Positions 14,308 through 22,344 of a stretch of DNA of 37,719 nt are shown piece by piece. The translations under genes and the position numbers were made by a program. Origin of the DNA: CAYLZO01 sp964387775 (GTDB lineage: Bacteria; Chloroflexota; Anaerolineae; JAAYZQ01); NCBI GenBank assembly GCA_964387775.1, contig CAYLZO010000017.1:1-37719 (forward strand). Direction: 5' to 3'. The first letter of the stretch is position 1; each line of letters opens with the position of its first letter. The notes under the pieces were generated by a model. That model made no database searches. It saw only the letters and a program-made list of their open reading frames with translations, and was not told the DNA's origin.

Positions 14308-17300
14308 ATCGAGTGCTTGGCAATGTGGTAGTCTTGGCCCTGCTGCTATTGGGGTTTATGGTACCAGGTTTTGGGGCAGAGCCCAACTCGGAAATTGAAA
14401 CGTGGGATGTCCTGATGCCCCAAATCGCTTTGGCGCCGGACGGCAATGCCTGGCTGGCCTGGGTCGCCGATGCTGGCGAGGATTGGGAGATCCTCGCCAG
14501 CCGTTGGAATGGTCAGTCTTGGGGGCCACCCGCTTTGGTCTTTTCCAACCCCGAGCGATGGGATACGTCACCCAGCCTGACCTTTGACGCCGAGGGCACA
14601 GCCTGGCTGGCCTGGGCTTCCTCCACCGGCAGCGACGACACCCTGCACCTGAGTCACTGGACCGGTCATGGCTGGTCAAACCCGGCCAGCGTGCCCGCCG
14701 GCGACGCTGTGTCTCACCGCCAGCCAACGCTGGTTGCCACGCCCGGTGGCGGCCTGTGGCTGGCCTGGGTCGGCTTTGACGGCATAGACGACGAAATCTA
14801 TGCTGCCTTCTGGGATGGCGTGGCCTGGTCGGCGCCGATGCGCGTCGGCGCCGACGATGCCCGGCCCGAGGACTATGACACCCAGCCGCGCCTGGCCATC
14901 GGCCCGGGTGGCGACGTCTGGATCGCCTGGATCGGCCACCAGGCCCTGTACGACACCGAAGTGTATGTCAGTCGCTGGGACGGCGCGCACTGGTCTGTCC
15001 AGCAGCAGGCCAATGCCGACGATAGCACGCCCGACGTCTCGCCCACGCTGGCCGTGGACGCCCAGGGGCGCGTCTGGCTGGCCTGGCAGGGTTGGGCCGA
15101 TGCCCCCGGTGGTCCTCAGGCACGGATCTTTGCTGCAACCGGAGGCGCGGACGGCCAGTGGACGCCCGAGGTGCACGTCTCTTTGCCGCTTACCGCTGGC
15201 GCCTATGAAAGCCAGCCCAGCCTGGCCCTCGACGCGGCGGGCCAACCCCACCTGGCCTGGACGGTGTCTGGCCGCACCCCTGGCCTGGGCTACACGATCG
15301 TCGATGGTGACGGCTGGCTACCGCCCACCTGGGCCGTGGCCGGCGTCCGGGCCGACGAGCCCCGCCTCCTCGTGGCCGGGGTGCCCCAGCTCTACTGGCT
15401 AGAAACGCAACCGCCAGGCAGCCAGCCCCTCCACCACCGCGAATTGAGCTCGGTCCGCAGCCCCTTGACCCAACCACCGGCGCCCACCAGCGTGGACGAC
15501 ATGGTCGTAAACCGCCACCTGGCCTTTGGCGACAGCATCACCTGGGGCCAATTCGACGACCCGCCCGGCACGCCCGTCGGCCCTTACCCGCAGCGCCTGG
15601 AGGAGAAACTTGATACGCGCGTCGTCGCTTCAGAGGTGGTTAATGCCGGCCAGCCTGGAGAGCGCACGGGAGGGGGGCTGTATCGCCTCAAGGAGGAGGA
15701 ACTGCCAGCCCACAATCCCAATTTCGTCGAGATCATGGAAGGGACCAACGACGTCACGCACTATGTGCCCTATGACGAGGTGGCTTTCAACCTGCTCTTG
15801 ATGGTGGGAGATTCCAAGAACGTAGACGCCAAGCCCTTGTTGGCGACCCTCATCCCGCGGCAGGACAGCTTCAACGACGAGACCTTCCACCAGAACACCT
15901 ACATCCGCGATGTGGCCCATCAAGAGAACGTGCCCCTGGTGGATAACTGGGCGGCCTTTTATGCTTATGGCCAGTGGCAGGACTTGATGCTGGATGCACT
16001 CCATCCCAACAGCCAGGGTATGCAGTTTCTGGCCGATACCTTCTACAACGTGCTCCTCGACTCCTACGGGTGGCTCTATGAAGAAACCGAGTCACCCACC
16101 ACCTGGATCGACTCGCTGCCCGCCCAGAGCAATTGCGGCCAGGTGCCGGTCAGTTGGACCGGGACCGACAACCTGAGTTGGGTGGTGGATTTCGACGTGC
16201 AGGTTCAGGTCAACGGCGGCGCGTGGGCCGACTGGCTCGTGGCGACGACCGCGACCAGCGCCGTCTATGACAGCGCGTCCTATGGCGACAGCGTGGGCTT
16301 TCGCGTGCGGGGCCGCGACGTGGTCGGCAATCAGAGCGACTACAGCGCAGCGGCCTACACGACCATCAGCGACGACGATCCGCCCACCGGCGTGGGCCTC
16401 ACAGCCCTGCCGACGGCCCAGATCGCGCCCTTTGCCGTGCGCTGGGCCGCCACCGACGCGTGCAGCGACTCGCTCCTCTTTGACGTACAATACCGCGTCG
16501 GCCCGGCGGGGACCTGGACCAACTGGCTGGTCTCCACGCCCAGCTACAGCAGCACCTTCGACCCGGCGACCCCTGCCTACGGCCAGCGTTACGATTTCCG
16601 CGTCCGCGCCCGCGACGAGGCCGGCAACTGGAGCGACTGGTCGAGCTCCGTTTCCACGTACCTGGCCCAATTTGCCTTGACGGGCGAGGTCGTGAACGTC
16701 CGCCACGAGCCGGTGGCCGCCGCCCGGGTGGTCGTCACCGAGGCACTGGCGGCGCCGCCCCTGCCCGGTGGCTACGTGGCCTACGTCGCCGATCCCGGCG
16801 ACTACGATCTGCGGGCCAGCCACGAAGCCTTTGGTCCCCTGCCGGCCCGGCACGTCCTGTCGGTCACGTCTGACCTCGCCGGCCTGGACTTTGTCCTGCC
16901 GCCCCTCGACGACGTGGTGGCCGACGGCGGCTTTGAGACCGGCAGCTGGGGCGCCTGGCAGCCTGGCGGCAGCCTGGCGCCGGGCCTCGTCGCCGGAGCC
17001 CACACCGGCGACGGCGCGGCCCGGCTCGGCGGCGCGGGGGAGACCTCGTCCCTCGCCCAGGTTCTTAGCGTGCCGGGCGGCCTGGCCGACGCCACGCTCT
17101 CCTTCCTCGTCCGCCTGGACGACGGGGCGGGGGGCAGCAGCACGCTCCAGGTCGAGTTGGCGGGCACGACGATTAGCCAGACGGTGACCGTCCCTTCGGC
17201 CGATTGGACCCACGTCTGGCTGCCGGCCGACGCGGCGCTGAATCAAGCCGTGACCCTCACCCTCACCCTCTCCGGCACGCCGGCCATCCGCCTCGACGAG

Positions 17301-17375
17301 GTGAGCCTGGGCTCGGCCGCCTCGGCTGGCACCTTTGTCCACTTGCCCGTCGTCGTGCGGGGCCAGAGCCCCTAG
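14295..17375 (+). CDS. Secreted multidomain protein: beta-propeller, SGNH/GDSL hydrolase, Fn3-like and carbohydrate-binding-like domains
   Basis: A 1026-residue exported protein. A signal peptide (residues 1-27) ends near FGAEP. Six clear and one weaker repeat of the pattern 'P.LA.D..G..WLAW....W.G..W' (residues about 35-380) suggest a seven-bladed beta-propeller. An SGNH hydrolase follows: block I GDSI (Ser414 nucleophile), block III GTND (483-486), block V DALH (Asp567, His570). Then come two Ig/Fn3-like repeats ending in 'FRVR.RD..GN.SD', a carboxypeptidase-regulatory-like fold (FALTGEVVNVRHEPVAAARV) and a carbohydrate-binding-like sandwich (VADGGFETGSWGAW). The extreme C-terminus is 'FVHLPVVVRGQSP', an LPxVxR-like segment also found in the DUF11 proteins here. 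It may de-acylate an extracellular glycan. ATG at 14295 has GAGGTGA upstream. Confidence 0.9.
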   Translation: MSTMNRVLGNVVVLALLLLGFMVPGFGAEPNSEIETWDVLMPQIALAPDGNAWLAWVADAGEDWEILASRWNGQSWGPPALVFSNPERWDTSPSLTFDAEGTAWLAWASSTGSDDTLHLSHWTGHGWSNPASVPAGDAVSHRQPTLVATPGGGLWLAWVGFDGIDDEIYAAFWDGVAWSAPMRVGADDARPEDYDTQPRLAIGPGGDVWIAWIGHQALYDTEVYVSRWDGAHWSVQQQANADDSTPDVSPTLAVDAQGRVWLAWQGWADAPGGPQARIFAATGGADGQWTPEVHVSLPLTAGAYESQPSLALDAAGQPHLAWTVSGRTPGLGYTIVDGDGWLPPTWAVAGVRADEPRLLVAGVPQLYWLETQPPGSQPLHHRELSSVRSPLTQPPAPTSVDDMVVNRHLAFGDSITWGQFDDPPGTPVGPYPQRLEEKLDTRVVASEVVNAGQPGERTGGGLYRLKEEELPAHNPNFVEIMEGTNDVTHYVPYDEVAFNLLLMVGDSKNVDAKPLLATLIPRQDSFNDETFHQNTYIRDVAHQENVPLVDNWAAFYAYGQWQDLMLDALHPNSQGMQFLADTFYNVLLDSYGWLYEETESPTTWIDSLPAQSNCGQVPVSWTGTDNLSWVVDFDVQVQVNGGAWADWLVATTATSAVYDSASYGDSVGFRVRGRDVVGNQSDYSAAAYTTISDDDPPTGVGLTALPTAQIAPFAVRWAATDACSDSLLFDVQYRVGPAGTWTNWLVSTPSYSSTFDPATPAYGQRYDFRVRARDEAGNWSDWSSSVSTYLAQFALTGEVVNVRHEPVAAARVVVTEALAAPPLPGGYVAYVADPGDYDLRASHEAFGPLPARHVLSVTSDLAGLDFVLPPLDDVVADGGFETGSWGAWQPGGSLAPGLVAGAHTGDGAARLGGAGETSSLAQVLSVPGGLADATLSFLVRLDDGAGGSSTLQVELAGTTISQTVTVPSADWTHVWLPADAALNQAVTLTLTLSGTPAIRLDEVSLGSAASAGTFVHLPVVVRGQSP

Positions 17376-17387
17376 CGGGCGCCGACC

Positions 17388-18239
17388 ATGAGCCTGGGCG
17401 TGCGTTTTGCGCGGCTGCCGCAGCCCCTGGCCTGCCGGTTGCTTCCGGCGCTCCGTTATTTCAACCTGATGCGCGCCCTGGAGCTGCGCCTGCTGGCGCC
17501 CCTGGTGGGCGACGTCGCCGGCTGGCGCGTCCTCGACGTGGGCTGCGGCCACGGCCTCTACGCCCTCGACCTGGCGCGGCGGGGCGCGACGCTGGTCGGC
17601 TGCGACCTCCACCGGCCGGCCCTGGCCGACGCCCGGCGCACCGCCGCCGGCCTGGGGCTGGCGGAACAGGCCCTCTTTCTGGCCGCCGACGGCGAGGCGC
17701 TGCCCCTGCCCGCTGGAGCCTTTGACCTGGTCATCTGCAACTGCGTCTTGGAGCACGTCCCCGACGACCGCGCGGCCCTGGCCGCCATGAGCCGGGCGCT
17801 GCGGCCGGGCGGCTTCCTCTTTCTCACCGTGGATCACGCCGGCCACGGCCTGGCCCTGGGCCTCTTGGAACGGGTGCCCGGACTGCTGCATCCCGAGATC
17901 GCCGCGGCGTCCACCGTGGCGGACGGCCTCGACGCCCGCCTGGACGACCTCTACGCCGTCCTCCGCCGCTATCGCCCTGCCGGCCTGGCCGGCACCCTGG
18001 TCGACCTGGACCTGACCGTCCTCGACTGCCGCCCCTATCTGACCGGCATCGGGGCGGCCCACTACGAGGCATTCCACGCACTGCGCTGGCTGGACCCCAA
18101 CCGGGGCTGGGGCCGCTTGCTCTACCTGCTCTCCTCGCCGGTTCTCTATCCCCTGGCCGCCCGGTCCGACGACCGGCGCCGGGCCGGGGGGCGCGGCCTG
18201 GCCTTCGTCGCCCGCAAGGGCGGGGAGGCGCGCGCGTGA
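17388..18239 (+). CDS. Class I SAM-dependent methyltransferase
   Basis: A 283-residue protein with a Rossmann methyltransferase domain: motif I 'VLDVGCGHG' (GCGHG at 52-56), acidic residue 'VGCDLHRPAL', motif 'AADGEALPLPAGAFDLVICNCVLEHVPDD' and 'RALRPGGFLFLTVDH', all as in Methyltransf_11 proteins. The C-terminal 130 residues are less conserved, with a hydrophobic stretch (LLYLLSSPVLYPLAA) that could touch the membrane. It follows the SGNH gene by 12 bp and overlaps the GTG start of the PMT-like gene (GTGA), so it is part of the same operon and likely methylates a glycan or lipid intermediate. Substrate unknown. Confidence 0.92.
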   Translation: MSLGVRFARLPQPLACRLLPALRYFNLMRALELRLLAPLVGDVAGWRVLDVGCGHGLYALDLARRGATLVGCDLHRPALADARRTAAGLGLAEQALFLAADGEALPLPAGAFDLVICNCVLEHVPDDRAALAAMSRALRPGGFLFLTVDHAGHGLALGLLERVPGLLHPEIAAASTVADGLDARLDDLYAVLRRYRPAGLAGTLVDLDLTVLDCRPYLTGIGAAHYEAFHALRWLDPNRGWGRLLYLLSSPVLYPLAARSDDRRRAGGRGLAFVARKGGEARA

Positions 18240-20590
18240 ACGGGACCCGCACCGTCACGTGGCTGGCCTATGGGCTGGCGGGCCTGGCGCTCTTGGCCGG
18301 GTTGGCCCTGCGCCTGGCCTACGCCCTCCATGCCAGCCCCTACATCGACGAATTCACGACGATCTGGGCCGCCCAGCGGGTGCTGGCCACCGGCCTGCCC
18401 CGCTTCCCGTCGGGCGCCCTCTACACCCAGGGCCTGATCTACACCTACCTGGACGCGATGACCTTGGCCTTTGCGGAAGGCTTTGCCCCGTTCCTGGCCC
18501 GCCTGCCGAGCCTCCTCCTCAGCGCCGCCACCCTGGCGCTGACCGTCTATGCCGCGCGGCGCCTCTTTCGCGTGCGGCTCGTGGGTTTTGCCGCCCTGTG
18601 GCTGGCCGTCGACGCCCAGGCCATTGTCTGGGGCGGGCGGGCGCGGACCTACGCCCTGCTCCAGCCCCTGGTGCTGCTGGCCTTCCTGGCCTGGTACCAC
18701 GGTGCCGTGGACGGCGACCGGCCCGCGGCCCGCTGGCTGGCCATCGGCCTGCTGCTGGCTGCCCTGGTGGAGCAGCCCCTCGTCTTGTTGCTCTTGCCCC
18801 CGCTGGCCCTCCTGGCCCTGGTTGCGCAGGGTTGGCGCTGGCTGCGCCGGCCGGTGGTCTGGCTCCAGGCCGGGGTGCTGGCCGTGGGCATGGCCGCCCG
18901 CTGGTACCTCTACGGCCTGATGGTCCCGGCCGGGACGGCGGCTACCGCCCAGCCCCGGGCCTTTGTCGACCTGGCCCACCCCTTCGAGGCAGCCCCAAAC
19001 CTGCTGGCCTTTTTCGTCGAGCCCAACCGCCTGATCCCGGCGCTGTTGTTGGTGGCCGGCGCGCTCTGGCTGGCCTTCCGGGCCCGCTGCAGCGAGGACC
19101 CCGCCTGGAGGCGCCCCGTGTTTTCCATCCTCTTTGTGCTGGCCTTCGTCTGTCTGGAGATGCTCCTCGCCGTGGGCGTGACCTGGCGCGAGCCGCGCTA
19201 CCTCTATCCCCTGCTGCCGCTCCTCTTCCTGGGTGCCGAGGGCCTGGTCGTGCCGGGGCTGCGCGCGTTGGCGACCCCCGGGCAGCGGCCCTCGCCCCGC
19301 TGGGTGCTGGCGGCCTACGTTCTCGTCTTTGTGGCCTGGATCGGCCTGCGAGCCGCGCCCACGGCCCTGGCCGCCGCGGGCCGCGAGGAATGGGGCTACG
19401 ATCGGGCGCTGGCCGTCGTCGGCGAGCACTGGGCTGGGGGCGACGCGCTGGCGACCATCGCCCCGGCGGCGGCGTTTGCCGTGCTGGACGACTGCGACTA
19501 CCTGGCCGTCGAGCAGGGCGCCCAGGCGCTGGTCGTCGAGCGCGACGGGCGCCGGGTGGATGGCTGGACCGGCCTGCCCCTCCTCGATTCGCCCCGGCGC
19601 CTGGCCGAGGCCCTGGATACCCCCGAGCGTCTCTGGTTCGTCGCCGACGAGACCCGCCTGAATCACCATTTCAGCCCCGACTATTTGCGGCTCTTGTGGG
19701 CGCGTTCCGACCTGGTGGCCTTTGAGCGGGGGGTGTTTGTCTTTCGCGCCCGCCCGCCCGGGCCGCCGCCGGCCGTCGACCAGCCCGTCGGCCCGGTGCC
19801 CTGGGAGGGGCCGCTGGGCCTGCACAGCTTTGCCCTCAGCGACGACCGGCCCCAGCCGGGCGAGACGGTGACGGTCACGCTGCGCTGGGAATCGACAGGC
19901 GCGGGCGGCGGGGCCTACACGGCCTTTGTCCACCTGGTGAGCCCGACGGGTGAGGGGATCGTGGGCCGCGACGCGCCGCCGCTGGGCGGGCTCTATCCCA
20001 TCGAGCGCTGGCCCCGCTCCGCGCGCAGCCAGCCCTTTCCCGACCGCTATCCCCTGGCCCTACCCGGCGACCTGCCGCCGGGCCGCTATCGCCTCGAGGT
20101 GGGCCTCTACGAGTCCGGCACGTTGGTGCCCGCCGGGCCGCGCGTCCCCCTCGATTTCCTGGTCGTGGGCGGCTACGAAGAAGAGCTGCCGGCGTCACCG
20201 CCGCTGGCCCGGTTCGGCGAGGCGGCGACCCTCTACCTGCGGGGCCTCGATGGCGAGCTGGAGCCGGGCGGCGTGGCGGACCTGCGCCTGGCCTGGCAGA
20301 CAGGCCCCGCCGGATTCGACGACGACGATACCGTCTTTCTCCACCTGCTCGACGCCAACGGCGACATCACCCAGCAGTTCGACGGCCCGCCGGCCGGGGG
20401 CTGGTATCCGACTTCGTTTTGGGAGCCTGGCGAGGTGGTGCACGACGACCACGGGCTGGCCTTCAGCCCGATGCTGCCTCCCGGCACCTACCGCCTCGTC
20501 GCCGGCCTCTACCGCGCCGACGGCACGCGCCTGCCCCGCGCCGACGGTACCGATTCTGTCGAGCTGGTTACCATCGAGTTGAAACCATGA
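18236..20590 (+). CDS. PMT/ArnT-like GT-C membrane glycosyltransferase with C-terminal beta-sandwich repeats
   Basis: A 784-residue protein, GTG start overlapping the methyltransferase stop. Residues about 5-400 hold roughly 11-12 membrane helices of the GT39/GT83-like GT-C fold; the first extracytoplasmic loop has Asp38-Glu39 (YIDEFTTIW), the usual catalytic acidic pair. 'ARLPSLLLSAATLALTVYAA' and 'AIVWGGRARTYALLQPLVLL' match this class. The C-terminal 280 residues contain two related beta-sandwich units with 'PQPGETVTVTLRWEST', 'YTAFVHLVSPTG', 'PPGRYRLEVGLYE' and a second set ('DTVFLHLLDANG', 'PPGTYRLVAGLYR'). It probably transfers sugars from polyprenyl phosphate on the outer face. A clear paralogue is encoded at 26053. 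Donor and acceptor are unknown. Confidence 0.92.
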   Translation: MNGTRTVTWLAYGLAGLALLAGLALRLAYALHASPYIDEFTTIWAAQRVLATGLPRFPSGALYTQGLIYTYLDAMTLAFAEGFAPFLARLPSLLLSAATLALTVYAARRLFRVRLVGFAALWLAVDAQAIVWGGRARTYALLQPLVLLAFLAWYHGAVDGDRPAARWLAIGLLLAALVEQPLVLLLLPPLALLALVAQGWRWLRRPVVWLQAGVLAVGMAARWYLYGLMVPAGTAATAQPRAFVDLAHPFEAAPNLLAFFVEPNRLIPALLLVAGALWLAFRARCSEDPAWRRPVFSILFVLAFVCLEMLLAVGVTWREPRYLYPLLPLLFLGAEGLVVPGLRALATPGQRPSPRWVLAAYVLVFVAWIGLRAAPTALAAAGREEWGYDRALAVVGEHWAGGDALATIAPAAAFAVLDDCDYLAVEQGAQALVVERDGRRVDGWTGLPLLDSPRRLAEALDTPERLWFVADETRLNHHFSPDYLRLLWARSDLVAFERGVFVFRARPPGPPPAVDQPVGPVPWEGPLGLHSFALSDDRPQPGETVTVTLRWESTGAGGGAYTAFVHLVSPTGEGIVGRDAPPLGGLYPIERWPRSARSQPFPDRYPLALPGDLPPGRYRLEVGLYESGTLVPAGPRVPLDFLVVGGYEEELPASPPLARFGEAATLYLRGLDGELEPGGVADLRLAWQTGPAGFDDDDTVFLHLLDANGDITQQFDGPPAGGWYPTSFWEPGEVVHDDHGLAFSPMLPPGTYRLVAGLYRADGTRLPRADGTDSVELVTIELKP

Positions 20591-21363
20591 GTGGCGCTGC
20601 CCAGCGAGAAGCCCAACCCCCGAACTCGGAATCGTACGAGTCGGCGACGATGGCCCGCAGCCTGCGCGGCAACCTGCTCCGCTACGTCGAGCGGGTGAGC
20701 GGCCGCCGCGCCCTGCTGCCCTGGCTGTGGCAGGGGACCGTGTTCACGCTCCTGGGCGGCCTGCCGACCGTCGCCGGCTCGGTGCTGCGCGGGCTGGCCT
20801 ATCGCGCCGTGCTGGAAAGTGTCGGCCCGGGCTGTTTCATCGAGAAGGGCGTGCGCTGGCAGGTGCCCCGCCGCATCCGGCTGGGCCGCCGGGTGATGGT
20901 CGGCGAGGGTGCCTTCCTCGACGCCCACTCGCTGACGGGCCGCATCGTCTTGGAAGACGACGTTTGGCTGTCGCGGGGCTGCTACGTTGTCGCCTACCGA
21001 AACGCCGAGGTACGCATCGGCGAGCGGGCTTATGTGGGCCATCGCTGCCTCTTTTACGGGCACGGCGGCATCGACGTGGGCCACGACGTGCTCCTGGCCA
21101 ACGACGTGCAGCTCATCTGCGGCAACCACACCTTTGCCCGGCGCGACGTGCCCATCCGCGCCCAGCCGACCGAAGAGCGGCCCATCGTCGTCGAGGACGA
21201 CGTGTGGCTGGGGGCCTCGGCCATCGTGCTGGGCGGGGTGACGGTGGGCCGGGGCTCGGTGGTCGGCGCCGGGGCGGTGGTGACCCACGACCTGCCGCCC
21301 TACAGCATCGCCCGGGGCGTGCCGGCCCGGGTCGTCGGCGAGCGCGGAGATGCATCAGATTAG
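20587..21363 (+). CDS. Left-handed beta-helix (hexapeptide repeat) acyltransferase
   Basis: A 258-residue hexapeptide-repeat acyltransferase, probably O-acetylating a sugar. ATG at 20587 overlaps the previous stop (ATGA). The repeats run from 'GPGCFIEKGVRWQVPRRIRLG' to the end, with the typical 'ICGNHTFARRDVPIRAQPTE' loop containing the catalytic-type His (NHTF), then 'IVVEDDVWLGASAIVLGGVT' and 'VGRGSVVGAGAVVTHDLPPYSIARGVPARVVG', the classic acetyltransferase ending. The first 80 residues are an unrecognised basic extension with a hydrophobic patch. As the gene sits between a GT-C protein and a flippase-like protein, modification of the surface polysaccharide before or during export is likely. 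Acetyl donor is expected to be acetyl-CoA. Confidence 0.93.
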   Translation: MSGAAQREAQPPNSESYESATMARSLRGNLLRYVERVSGRRALLPWLWQGTVFTLLGGLPTVAGSVLRGLAYRAVLESVGPGCFIEKGVRWQVPRRIRLGRRVMVGEGAFLDAHSLTGRIVLEDDVWLSRGCYVVAYRNAEVRIGERAYVGHRCLFYGHGGIDVGHDVLLANDVQLICGNHTFARRDVPIRAQPTEERPIVVEDDVWLGASAIVLGGVTVGRGSVVGAGAVVTHDLPPYSIARGVPARVVGERGDASD

Positions 21364-22276
21364 GCGCCTCGCCGGCCACCCGGCCGTCAAAATCGGCTAC
21401 TTCCTGCTCCTGCTGGCGGCCACGGCCTTTTACCTCTATCGCTGGGGCGACCGCCTGCCCGATTTGCTGGCCCAGATCCAGCCCCTCTGGGTGCTGCCGG
21501 CGCTGGGGGTGACCGCCCTGGCCGGATTGGTCTATAGCCTCATCCAGTTCACCATCTATCGCCGCCTGGGCGCGCCGGTCTCCTATTGGACCACCTTTCG
21601 CATCATCACCATCGCCCAGTTGGGCAAATACCTGCCCGGCAAGGTGATGTTTGCCGGCAACTACTACTTGCTCTCGCGGGAGGCCGGGGTCAGCAACGCC
21701 CAGGTGGGGACCAGCTTTGTCATCTCTCAGGCGCTGTGGATGCTGACGGCCAGCCTGTGCGGCCTGCCGGTGCTGGCCCTGCTCGATCCGGCGCTGCGCT
21801 ACACGGTGCTGCTCCTGCCCCTGGCCCTCGCGCTGCTCATCCAGCCCCGTTTTCTGCGCTGGCTGCTGCGCCTGGCCCAGAGGCTGGCGGGGCGGGGCCA
21901 CAACCAGCCGCTGCCCCTGCCGGAGGGGTTGGGGGGAACCTTTTACCTCAAGACAGCGTCTTTGTACTTGTTGAACTGGGCTCTGGCGGGCCTGGGGGCC
22001 TGGCTCTGCCTGCGGGCCTTTGGCTCGGCGGACCCGGCGGTCTTTCCCCTGGCGCTGGCATCCATCGCCCTGGGGACCATCGCCGGGTTCGTGGCCCTCT
22101 TTGCGCCGGTGGGCCTGGGCGTCCGCGAGGGCCTGGGGGCCGTCGTCCTGGCCCCGGCCCTCGGCGCCGAGGTGGCCCTTCTGGGACTGGTTCTCCTGCG
22201 CGGCGTCACCATAGTAGTAGATTTGGCTTTGGCCCTGGCGGGTATGGCCGTGGGTGCCCGGCAGCGGGTCTTTTGA
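21350..22276 (+). CDS. Flippase-like membrane protein (lysylphosphatidylglycerol synthase TM / UPF0104 family)
   Basis: A 308-residue integral membrane protein with about eight helices. Family features are 'TTFRIITIAQLGKYLPGKV' in the middle loop (the conserved Q-GKYxPGKV of UPF0104/LPG synthase TM proteins) and 'FAPVGLGVREGLGAVVLAP' near the C-terminus (P-G-G-REG motif). Relatives are the membrane part of MprF and stand-alone proteins next to glycosyltransferases, thought to move lipid-linked molecules. It overlaps the acyltransferase gene by 14 bp. The next promoter begins at its stop codon, so this is the last gene of the glycan operon. Transported substrate unknown. Confidence 0.92.
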   Translation: MHQIRRLAGHPAVKIGYFLLLLAATAFYLYRWGDRLPDLLAQIQPLWVLPALGVTALAGLVYSLIQFTIYRRLGAPVSYWTTFRIITIAQLGKYLPGKVMFAGNYYLLSREAGVSNAQVGTSFVISQALWMLTASLCGLPVLALLDPALRYTVLLLPLALALLIQPRFLRWLLRLAQRLAGRGHNQPLPLPEGLGGTFYLKTASLYLLNWALAGLGAWLCLRAFGSADPAVFPLALASIALGTIAGFVALFAPVGLGVREGLGAVVLAPALGAEVALLGLVLLRGVTIVVDLALALAGMAVGARQRVF

Positions 22277-22301
22277 CCCACCTAGGCGAGTATGGTATAA
22301 T
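22273..22301 (+). promoter_or_regulatory. Promoter of the first DUF11 gene
   Basis: TTGACC (-35, 22273-22278, overlapping the upstream stop codon), 17-bp spacer, perfect TATAAT (22296-22301). Transcription should start near 22308, leaving a leader of about 37 nt with a GGAGGT site at 22329-22334. Confidence 0.85.
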
Positions 22302-22344
22302 CCGGCGGCTCTGCCCAACGAAGGAAGTGGAGGTGGTTAGGCTG

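Noticed and set aside
16092..19933. Two further long minus-strand open frames (661 and 595 codons)
   Set aside because: Same antisense artefact opposite the SGNH, methyltransferase and PMT-like genes; no recognisable domains or ribosome binding sites.
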